From Symbiodinium natans (Eukaryota; Sar; Dinophyceae; Suessiales; Symbiodiniaceae): a DNA stretch of 62,000 bases. Made by a program: the position numbers and the translations under genes. The DNA lies in contig CAJNDS010002460.1 in NCBI GenBank assembly GCA_905221605.1, positions 61,624 to 123,623 on the forward strand, given 5' to 3'. Shown here in pieces: positions 53,851-62,000 of this stretch; positions within the stretch are counted from its first letter, which is position 1; each line of letters begins with the position of its first letter. The notes beneath the pieces were generated by a model, which was given only the letters and a program-made list of their open reading frames with translations, did not search any database and was not told where the DNA came from.

Positions 53851-54364
53851 TAAACCCTAAGCACTCAGACTTCAACCCCAGACCCTAAACTCTAAACCCT
53901 AAGCCCTAAACCCTTCAAGGATTTTTAAAGGTTTAGAGGAGTTAGTTATATGGAGTAGGGGTGGGCCGTACCCCGAGCGCGCGGAGTCTCCGAGCTCGAC
54001 CCCCCCTTAGAAGGATGGGCGGGCTTGTCGGTATGTTGCTAGGGTTTGCAAACTGAGTTGACGGAGTTTGTAGTGTGTCTAGAACAGCAGAAGCGCGGGG
54101 GAGCACACTTCTGGGACATTTCCGGTCTGAGAGACTCCACAACTGTACTCTGCCCCGTTTTGGCGGGGCGGGGGAGGGGGGGAAGTGCGATTTTTCAAGC
54201 CTGACCTGCACTGAACCTGTTCTCGCCTGGCTCTCGGGAGAACGAGGGAGGGCACAAGCGCGGGCGAGTGCAATTCTGCGACTTTTCGGGCCTGACAAGC
54301 TGTTAAGCTGTGCTCCCCCGCGTGTTGGGAGGGGAGGGCACGCCACAAGTGCGGGGGAGTGTTT

Positions 54365-54560
54365 GGGGTTTTAGGGTTTCGGGTTTGGAGTTTAGGGTAC
54401 AGAGTCTAGGGTTTATGGTTTAGGTTAGGGTTTAGGGTCTAGGGTTCAGGGTTTAGGCTTTAGGCTTTAGGGTTTAAGGTTTAGGGTTTAAGGTTTAGGG
54501 TTTAGAGTGGGGTTTAGGGTTTAGGCCTTAGGGTTTAGAGAGGGTTTGGAGTTTAGGGTT
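54365..54560 (+). repeat. Degenerate TTTAGGG field
   Basis: About 20 diverged units (TTTAAGG, TTTAGAG, TCTAGGG) with only short runs of canonical units. Confidence 0.85.
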
Positions 54561-54659
54561 ATGGGTGCAACTTCAAGTGCCCTGTCGCCGGAAGCTCCCT
54601 GCCTAGCTCCCTGCCTCCAGGCTGCGTGCGTGTCGTGGCATGCCAAACAAGAAGCAAAG

Positions 54660-55017
54660 ACAAACTTTGCCGGCCTGGGGGCCAGACAGAGGTCCGGAGA
54701 CCCTGCCGACCACAAGTCCCGCAAAGCACATGCAAAGTCTGCCAGCCTCGGGGCCAGGCAGAAGTCCGAAGACTTCGCCGACCCCAAGTCCGGCAAAACA
54801 CAAAGGCTTGCCAGCCTCGGGGCCAGGCAGAAGTACGAAGACTTCGCCGACCCCAAGTCCGGCAAAACCCAATGACTTGCCAGCCTCAGGGCCAGGCAGA
54901 AGTCCGAGGACTTCGCCGACCCCAAGTCCTGCAAAACTCTCACAGGGCTTGCCAGCCTCGGGGCCAGGCAGAAGTCCGAGGACTTCGCCGACCCCAAGTC
55001 CGGCAAACACAGACGTC
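54660..55017 (+). repeat. 69-bp tandem repeat, 5 copies
   Basis: Unit TTGCCAGCCTCGGGGCCAGG + CAGAAGTCCGAGGACTTCGC + CGACCCCAAGTCCGGCAAAA. Because the unit length is a multiple of three, several frames stay open (plus 54626-55147, minus 54603-55046). Each unit contains a GTCCGAGGAC-type imperfect palindrome. A coding role is possible but unsupported. Confidence 0.9.
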
Positions 55018-55428
55018 ATGCGAAACAAAAGCATCACCCAGGGCAACTAGGTTTCGGGCCAGGCCGAAGCTGACCCGGACTCCCCACTGCCAGCCCCCAC
55101 AGCGAGTCACCCTCGGACCGGCGCGCGATGGCTGCCCATGGCCTTAAACCCCAATCCCTAAACCTGGGTTGTGATCAGGGTTTGGAGTTTGGGTGCTAGG
55201 GTTTAAACGTTGGGGCATCTTGGGTGTTCGATACACCCCTCAACAGCTCAACCCTAAACCCCTGACCCCCCGGAGCCTTAAGTAACCCCTCCGTACCCCA
55301 AACTTCCAACCCCGGGCCGGCCTCGAGCAGCTGCTCCGGCACCGCGGCTTGACCAAAGGGCTGACGTAAACTTGTCGGCAGGTGCTGCCGACAAGGACTC
55401 TTACATCCAAATCTGGGCGACTGGACAA

Positions 55429-55935
55429 TTACTCAAAATAGCTGGTCGTAGTTGCACCTATCCTCGAACTGCAGGCTGTTGCACAAGATTGTTGCCAGTC
55501 TGCAAAGAGACCAGGCCGGCAAATGCTGCGCAGAATGATGATCCCAACGGCAGAATCTGGGAAACCTGAGGCGGACGGCATTTGCCATGCCGTGTTTACC
55601 CAAGGTGCATTGCGTGGCCTCGTCCTCAATGCTGGCCTTTCTAGAAATAAGCCTTTCCATACAAGAATAAATGCACGATCGCTATCGACCTGTGCAAGCA
55701 AGCCCGAGCCAAGGCCCACGGGCATCCTACACAATGCTGTGCATGCACGATCGAGTCGACCAGTGCTAGAAGCCCGAGCTGGAGCCCAGGGCATGCCTAG
55801 TGTAGTCGCAGATTTGCAATATGGGGTCCTGATTTCAGCTCCACATGCGCAGTGACCTGTGGGACGCGATGAGGCGACCTGGCGACATCCTGCACGTCCT
55901 TCTTTCCAGGGGTCGGCGGCACTGGCGGCAGCCAT
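55429..55935 (-). CDS. 168-codon minus-strand ORF
   Basis: ATG at 55935 reads MAAASAADPWKEGRAGCRQV...; ends TSYFE. It overlaps a plus ORF (55523-55855) and a 58-bp direct repeat (55671-55729 / 55743-55800, ATGCACGATCG...AAGCCCGAGC). A TA microsatellite (55934-55965) lies just upstream. No homology recognised. Confidence 0.3.
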   Translation of the reverse strand: MAAASAADPWKEGRAGCRQVASSRPTGHCACGAEIRTPYCKSATTLGMPWAPARASSTGRLDRACTALCRMPVGLGSGLLAQVDSDRAFILVWKGLFLERPALRTRPRNAPWVNTAWQMPSASGFPDSAVGIIILRSICRPGLFADWQQSCATACSSRIGATTTSYFE

Positions 55936-56020
55936 TAAAAATATATATATATATATATCTATATATGTATGTCGTTGTGGGTCGGAATTGGGTCTAGGAT
56001 CTCAGGGCTAGGTTGGCTTT

Positions 56021-56700
56021 GTGGGTTTGGGGCGTTGGCTTTCGAGCATGCAAGCAACCTTGGCGGCGAGAAAGACTACACTGTCAAGCCTGGCGCGCAC
56101 CGAGCCAAAGGTAGCGATCGAGCGGCATACACACGCTCAAGCCTGGATTCTTTCGCTTTGTAAGTTGCGGCAAAGAAGTTGGCAGAAAGCAGCGCCGGTA
56201 TCATGGATGCAGCAGAGCTCCTGTTTTGCAAAGGGCACAGCTGCAGACTTTCCAAAAGCGCGCGTCGAGGACTCCCCTCACGCTGCTCGGATGGGAAAGC
56301 ACGGTCGACCGACAGTGCGGGTTGGCGCCAACGGTATAGCCAGATGCGAGGCATTGCAATTGGCCTACGTGATTCCATGAAACTGTCGCGTATTCGAGCT
56401 GGAGGTGAGACAACATCATTCTACAACCTCCATCCAACGGAGAGGCTTCTGCCTAACCTGCTGGGGCTGGGCACCCCGTCAACCGCATCCTTTGCTAGGA
56501 GAGGACTCTTATAACCTCCATCTCATGAGGAGGGAACCTCAACCCAAAGGCGAGGAAAAGAAAGTGAGGAGCTGTAGAAACGCAAACTCTCAAACGACAG
56601 GAAGCTCACCACGAGGGCCAAGGTTGACCTCATCAAGCATGGCACTGCAATGCGCTGCAAGAAATTCGCAACCCAAGAACAAGTAGCACGCTTACAGCAC
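56021..56700. CDS. Array-free gene-like region
   Basis: Overlapping open frames: plus 56021-56380 (containing GKHGRPTVRVGANGIARCEA), plus 56179-56514 (SFYNLHPTERLLPNLLGLGT) and minus 56076-56378. At least one is probably part of a gene; strand and exon limits cannot be set. Confidence 0.3.
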
Positions 56701-56773
56701 TGTGAGCTGCACAGGCAAGGTGGCCAATGACTAGCTCAGGCCGAGGCAGATTCTACCTCTAAGTTCTAAACAA

Positions 56774-57169
56774 GTGGTAGCAAGGCTGGGAACTGATCTA
56801 TGTACTTCTACTCGCAGCCCATGCAAGAAGCAGCAGAACCCAACGTGTGCTTTGAGCGAAAGTCTGCGAAACTGTGCCGTGTCGGCCTCGGGACTTCGAG
56901 AGCGCTTTGACGTCAGCTCTGGAATTGATCATGAAGGAAGTCTGAGGGAGGTGGGGCCAGGAGGCGAGAAGTCACGGCAGTGCAAAGCCACACTCCTGGT
57001 TCTCACGCTGCCAAAACGCGCGTTCGTTGAGCGAGTTGTTGGGCAAAACTATTTGAGGCAACACGTAGACCCTGCAAGGGGGCTTCTGCGACCTTCGTCT
57101 ATAAACTTCCGTGAGTTCGCACATCTACTACTCTCCTTGGCATATGTCGTCAAGCTAGCAGCTAGCTGA
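56774..57169 (+). CDS. 131-codon plus-strand ORF
   Basis: Reads MVARLGTDLCTSTRSPCKKQ... and ends SLAYVVKLAAS; a CTACTCGCAG at about 56818 could be an acceptor inside it. Unknown. Confidence 0.25.
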   Translation: MVARLGTDLCTSTRSPCKKQQNPTCALSESLRNCAVSASGLRERFDVSSGIDHEGSLREVGPGGEKSRQCKATLLVLTLPKRAFVERVVGQNYLRQHVDPARGLLRPSSINFREFAHLLLSLAYVVKLAAS

Positions 57170-57236
57170 GTTGGTGGAATGGGTGTTGCCGGTCAGACGG
57201 TCGCCTACCGTGTTGCGCTGACGAACTGTGAAGGAG

Positions 57237-57494
57237 CTATTTGCTCTTGCAATACTTGCGGTGCGTGCTCAGTGCACACGGTGCTTTGAACGACCGCTTG
57301 CACCAGGCACACTTCAACTTGGTCACAGCCCGCGTCTTCTTCTTCTCGACCTGTGGCAGCGCCGAACCACCCATGAACCTCCGAGACCTTCAAGCTGAGG
57401 CTCGGGCGATCGAACTAGCAAGGGTCTTCAGCAGTTTGGTCATGACCTTGAAATGTCGCCGAATCTCGGCCGCCTCGGTGGCCTTCAAGACCAT
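57237..57494 (-). CDS. C2HC zinc-finger protein, 3' exons
   Basis: The minus strand from ATG at 57494 reads MVLKATEAAEIRRHFKVMTK... to IARAS (57396). A GC donor (GCTTGA) and an acceptor CTGCCACAG remove 45 nt in phase. Exon 57350-57237 then reads VEKKKTRAVTK, a finger C-A-W-C-(12)-H-R-K-Y-C (residues about 13-32 of the exon) and KSK with TAG. C-x2-C-x12-H-x3-C has classical zinc-finger spacing with the last His replaced by Cys. Unspliced, the frame contains a TGA at 57392-57390. Likely nucleic-acid or protein binding. The 5' part, beyond 57540, is lost in telomere-type sequence. Confidence 0.6.
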
Positions 57495-58639
57495 ATTATG
57501 CATGCACCCAAACTCCCCTGTGCTAGCGGAAGCAGGGCGTAGGGCTTAGGGTCTAGGGTGTAGGGCTGAGGGGTTATAGAGTCAAGGGAGTTGAGGCTGG
57601 GTTTGAGGGTGTAGGGATCAGGGTTTTTAAGCCACAAACCTAAGCTCTAAACCCTTGCACCGCCCGAAGCCTAAACCTGGAAACCCCAAGAGACAAAATC
57701 CCCAAGCCCCGACTCAACATCCCGCACAAACAAGACCCTATGTATGGTTCCAAAATAAACTCTGCAAATAACACTGCCCTAGAAACCCTTTTTCTGAGCT
57801 CTGAAACCCCTGAGGAACAACACCCTAAACCCCCAGACCCTGAACCCTTGAAAGAACCACATAATCCAAAACCTTAAACCCCAAACCCAAAAACCCACAA
57901 CCCCAAACCCTGAACCCTGAACCCTGAACCCTGAACCGTAAACCCTAACCCCAAACCCCAAACCCTAAACCCTAAACCCTAAACCCTAAACTTCGCGCAC
58001 CAAAAGAAAGCCGGGCCTGTACCGGCTCGGCTGCCTCGACCTCCGGGCGCACGGCCTCCTTCGTGACAAAATGTCCGAACTTCGGCTCGAGGCCCTTCCT
58101 TGGTGGCCCGAAAAACCATATGGGGTTTAGGGTTTAGGGTTTAGGGTTTAGGGCTCAGGGAATGCCCGAACTTCGGCTCGAGGCCCTTCCTGGAGAGGGC
58201 TCGGATTTGGGGTTTAGGGTTTGGGGTTAGGTGTTTGGGGTTTTGGGTTAGGGTTTGGGGTTTGGGGTTTAGGGTTTGGGGTTTGGGGTTTGGGGTTTAG
58301 GGTTTAGGGTTTGGCATCCTCAGCAACGTGACCAGCCTTTTTAGCTACATCCTCCCCAGCAACAAACATCCCTAAACCCTAAACCCTAAACCCTAAATCC
58401 CAAAACCCTAAACCCTAAACCCCAAAACCCAAAACCCTAAACCCCAGTGTGATCAGCCAACAAGCCTGGGCTAAGAAAGGAAAGAGCCCCAAGCCCCCAG
58501 TGCTCGAGACTATGCAGGCCAAAGCTACACAATCTTGCAGGCATCCACGTACTTGTGCTCGTTCTTCAAGTCAGCCACCTCTCCAAGTCCAAGCAACTAG
58601 GCTTCGCTGTTGAACAGTTCTGGGGCTACTCCACATGGT

Positions 58640-58970
58640 CCTAAACCCTAAACCCTAAACCCTAAACCCTAAACCCTAAACCCTAAACCCTAAACCCTAA
58701 ACCCTAAACCCTAAACCCTAAACCCTAAACCCCCAAAAGCCTCCAAAGCCTGAGAGTCCTAAAGCCATAAACAGCCCCCAGATCCCTGAAATCCCCCGCA
58801 GCTCGGAAGCCTCCTTGCCCTTGGCGGAGCGCTCCTGCAGGAGGACAGGGGGCCCCCCTCAACCCGAGCCGAAAGCACAACACCCCGAAACCACCTCATA
58901 GGAGTTTAGGGTTTAGGGTTTAGGGTTTAGGGTTTAGGGTTTAGGGTTTAGGGTTTAGGGTTTAGGGCTT
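58640..58970. repeat. CCCTAAA array, islet, TTTAGGG array
   Basis: CCCTAAA at 58640-58732 (13 units) and TTTAGGG at 58903-58970 (9 units) enclose a 170-bp GC-rich islet without a convincing frame. Confidence 0.9.
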
Positions 58971-59697
58971 GGGACTTCGGGGTTAGGGATTGACTCTACA
59001 GGCTTGAGGGGGTGAGAGTAGCTTAATCCTCGCGAACTCGCCTCCCCCCCCCCCCCCCCCCCCCTGTGTATTGTGGACATGTTGTGCCTTCGTGCCTGCG
59101 GCTCTGTCGGGTCTGTAGAGGATCTATGGAGGTTTTCGGGAGCTCTGCAGGTGTAGGTTTATGGTTTAGGGTCTAAGCTCTTGGGTTGAGCCATCTTGAA
59201 ACTCTAAACCCAAAATCCAAAACGCTAAGCCCTAAACCCTAAACCCCAAACCCTAAACCCCAAATCCTAAACCCGAAACCCTAAACCCTCTCCTTCTTGT
59301 TATCCTTGCCGGTCAGCTGCGTGGCTTCCATCTCAAGCCTGAGAACATAACATCCCCCGCGGTTTAGCGTGTAGGATTCAGGGCGTATGGGTAAAGATTC
59401 AGGATTGAATTAGGGTTTAGGGTTTAGGGTTTAGGGTTTAGGGTTTAGGGTTTAGGCTTGAGTCGAAGCTCTGGTCTGAAAGCCCCTCCTGTGCCTCCTT
59501 TAGGGTTTAGGGTTTAGGGTCTAGGGTCTAGGGTTTAGGGTTGAGGGTTTAGGGTTTAGGGTTTAGGGTTTGGCTACTTTGCAAGGGATCCTAGAAGCCA
59601 ACAAGAAAAGGCCAAAGGGTACCACTGGGCTACCAAGCACATTGCGGCTTCCAGCTTTCAGCTCTTCAGGCGCTTGTGCAACCTCATGCCCCTTGAC

Positions 59698-59836
59698 ACT
59701 AAACCCTAAACCCTAAACCCTAAACCCTAAACCCTAAACCCTAAACCCTAAACCCTAAACCCTAAACCCTAAACCCTAAACCCTAAACCCTAAACCCTAA
59801 ACCCTAAACCCTAAACCCTAAACCCTAAACCCTAAA
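59698..59836 (-). repeat. CCCTAAA array
   Basis: About 20 perfect units. Confidence 0.97.
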
Positions 59837-60129
59837 CATGCGATTGGATGAAACAAGCCACGGATTGGCTAGCTCAGGTGGGCAGCCGCTAACCCTAAAC
59901 CCTGAACCCTAAATCCTTAGCCATAGGCTCTTAAGTGGTGCCACTGGGCTCGGGGTCTGGGTTTAGGGCCTCGGAATCTTAAACCCTAAGCCCTAAACCC
60001 TACACCCTAAACCCTAAACCCTATGAGATTCAGAGGCCGAAGACTTCTGACAAGTCACTTCGCGATCTGCACTTCGATCTCCTTCTTGTAGGCCTCAGGG
60101 CACAGGATAAGTCTGATAGGGGGCCCTCG

Positions 60130-60345
60130 GAGTCCTAAGCCCTAAGCCCTAAGCCCCTAAGCCCTAAGCCCTCAGCCCTGAGCCCAAAGCCCGAAACCCT
60201 AAGATCCCTAAGATCCCTAAGCCTAAGCCCTAAGCCCTAAGCCCCTAAGCCCTAAGATCCCTAAGCCCGAAGGTCCCCAAGCGCTCTAAGCCCTAAGCCC
60301 TAAGCCCTAAACCCTAAGATCCCAAAGCCCTAAGCCCTTAAAGGG
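60130..60345 (-). repeat. CCCTAAG variant field
   Basis: About 20 TAAGCCC units mixed with AAGATCCC; a homogenised variant distinct from the neighbouring canonical arrays. Confidence 0.85.
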
Positions 60346-60438
60346 GAGGTCTACTCCCGGGCCTTGAACGCCTGAGAGCCAGGTACCTTGCATGAAAAGC
60401 CCCATGCAACGTCATGCCACCATCTGTGTATTGAGATG

Positions 60439-60501
60439 GAGGGTTTAGGGTTTAGGGTTTAGGGTTTAGGGTTTAGGGTTTAGGGTTTAGGGTTTAGGGT
60501 T
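60439..60501 (+). repeat. TTTAGGG array
   Basis: Nine perfect units. Confidence 0.95.
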
Positions 60502-60734
60502 TGCGCAATGAGACAGCCTGAGCCCGGAACCATGAACCCAAACTCTACATCCCACATCCTAATTGCTGAGGTCCCTGGCCCAAAAAGGTTAACCCCAATC
60601 AAATATGGCAGGCCTCAGCCCCTAAACCCTAACCCACAAGATACCCTGTTTTAACATAGGGGTGGGGTAGGGGGGTGGGGCAGCCCCGAAACAAAGATAG
60701 AACCAAAAAGGCACGCACCATTGCAATTCCCAGC

Positions 60735-60815
60735 GCCCCAAAACAAAACCTTCCTTATAAGGGTAATACAGGGGTTATAACCTTTCATTTTTGGGTGGTT
60801 CCTAAGCAAGTAGCC
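60735..60815. mobile_element. MITE fragment, family 4
   Basis: TTCCTTATAAGGGTAATACA and GTTCCTAAGCAAGTAG match the interior and right end of 4430-4560. Confidence 0.6.
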
Positions 60816-60883
60816 GTACGTGAGGCATGAGGTCCCAACAGAGTCCTCTAGAGAAGCCCTAGCCTTCATAAAGATGGAAGATA

Positions 60884-61082
60884 AGCCCTAAACCCTAAAC
60901 CCTAAACCCTAAACCCTCAACCCTAAACCCTAAACCCTGCACCCTAAAACCTGAACCCTGAACCCTGGACCCTAAACCCTGAACCCTGCACCCTAAAACC
61001 TGAACCCTGAACCCTGAACCCTAAACCCTGAACCCTGCACCCTAAAACCTGAACCCTGAACCCTGAACCCTAAACCCTGAAC
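60884..61082 (-). repeat. Higher-order telomere-variant repeat
   Basis: Canonical units, then about three copies of a 56-63 bp composite (CCCTGCA, CCCTAAAA, CCTGAACCCTGAA, CCCTAAA). Confidence 0.85.
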
Positions 61083-61303
61083 GGTGTCGGGGGCTTCGGA
61101 AGCCAGCGCCTCAGCAGCAGCGGCATCGTACTCTGCACCGGTTGCTTCCTTGGGGGCTGATTGGATGGCGGCGCGGAGCTTGAAGAGGGTTCAGTACACT
61201 CTAAACCCTAAACCCTAAACCCCAAACCCTATAGCGAGCCTAAGTTGTTGTTAGGGTTTGGGGATGCAGGCCTCAACCCTAAAGCCCAACGTGGAGCTGT
61301 GCT

Positions 61304-61400
61304 CTGGGATGTTCCCCCTTCTTCTAACAGTCCTTCGTGGGGTTTGTAGTACTCCCTATAATCCCGACTATGGACTGTTAGTATAAGGGGGAACATCCCA
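61304..61400. mobile_element. MITE-like element, family 2
   Basis: CTGGGATGTTCCCCCTTCTT / TATAAGGGGGAACATCCCA; intact stems, no poly-C insert. Confidence 0.8.
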
Positions 61401-61455
61401 AGGTGTAGCTACTGAGAAAGGCTATACAAGGTTATGACCATTCATGACTGCAGTC

Positions 61456-61685
61456 CCTAAACCCTAAACCCTAAACCCTAAACCCTAAACCCTAAACCCT
61501 AAACCCTAAACCCTAAACCCTAAACCCTAAGACTTCGGTGCTGCAGGGTTGGGGAATTCTGCGGATCAGGGCGCTTCAGGGTTTAGGGTATAGGGTTTAG
61601 GGGCTCGAACTCCCCTAAACCCTAAACCCTAAACCCTAAACCCTAAACCCTAAACCCTAAACCCTAAACCCTAAACTCTAAACCC
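61456..61685 (-). repeat. Two CCCTAAA arrays
   Basis: 61456-61530 and 61615-61685, 10-11 units each, separated by an 85-bp islet. Confidence 0.95.
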
Positions 61686-62000
61686 CTCCAAACCACAAAC
61701 CCCGTTGGCCCATAAGGTTCAGGCTTTAGCTAGTGTAGCGGCCTGAGTAATTAGAATCGGGTTTTGGGTGCTATTATTGTATCATCCTAAACCCTAAACC
61801 CTAAACCCCATATTGGTTCACCGCCTCTGCCAAGGAGCTGTGGCCTTCAGCAGCTTCAGTCCCTGTTCCGCCTGACCAGGTTACAGGCTAAAGGAGCTTT
61901 AGGATTTCAGGGGCCTTGTGAAGGCTCGGGTTTTCGGGTTTCTGTTGTTAGGGTTTAGGGCTTAGGGTTTAGAGTTTAGGGTTTGGGGTCTAGGGGCGAT

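Noticed and set aside
54660-55017. CRISPR-like or toxin-repeat gene
   Set aside because: The repeat is head to tail without spacers; peptide readings carry no recognisable motif.

Overview
ORGANISM. The window is dominated by interstitial telomere-type repeat (TTTAGGG/CCCTAAA, hundreds of units, both orientations). I see no rRNA, tRNA, operon or bacterial feature. TTTAGGG telomeres occur in land plants, many green algae, dinoflagellates and chromerids. The exon-like pieces are short, K/E-rich and GC3-rich, and some can only be joined by GC-AG introns. That favours nuclear DNA of a dinoflagellate or close alveolate relative. This is an inference: no spliced leader or clade marker gene was recognised.

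LAYOUT. From 0.16 to about 47.7 kb the sequence alternates between telomere-type arrays of 20-250 bp and non-repeat islets of 50-600 bp. The islets are of two kinds. Some are GC-rich and open in at least one frame, with edges that can be read as splice sites (candidate exons). Others hold short palindromic MITE-like elements with terminal inverted repeats, in at least six families. An AT-rich telomere-free island with hairpins lies at 31.17-32.40 kb. TA/TG microsatellite (47.75-48.12 kb) leads into a minisatellite of about 185 bp (48.3-51.6 kb). A nearly array-free, gene-like stretch at 51.6-57.5 kb contains a 69-bp tandem repeat (54.66-55.02 kb) and a C2HC zinc-finger exon pair. Telomere-type arrays resume at 57.6-62.0 kb.

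GENES. The best model is a minus-strand gene at 43.26-47.74 kb. It has about nine or ten short exons of charged, partly coiled-coil protein separated by introns carrying telomere-type repeats. In several places the repeat itself supplies the splice site: G|GTTTAGGG as donor, TTTAG|G as acceptor. Further islets from 3.2 to 36.6 kb read the same way on the minus strand. Many of them also read open on the plus strand in the codon-aligned antisense frame, so strand is stated with caution and phase-consistent plus-strand chains are recorded as rivals. I could not assign a function to any gene except the zinc-finger fold.

INTEREST. The unusual feature is a genome segment in which telomere-type arrays appear to make up introns. 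Two arrays are flanked by short direct duplications, as expected if arrays were inserted. Several MITE stems are disrupted by long poly-C tracts. RNA-seq would settle most of this.
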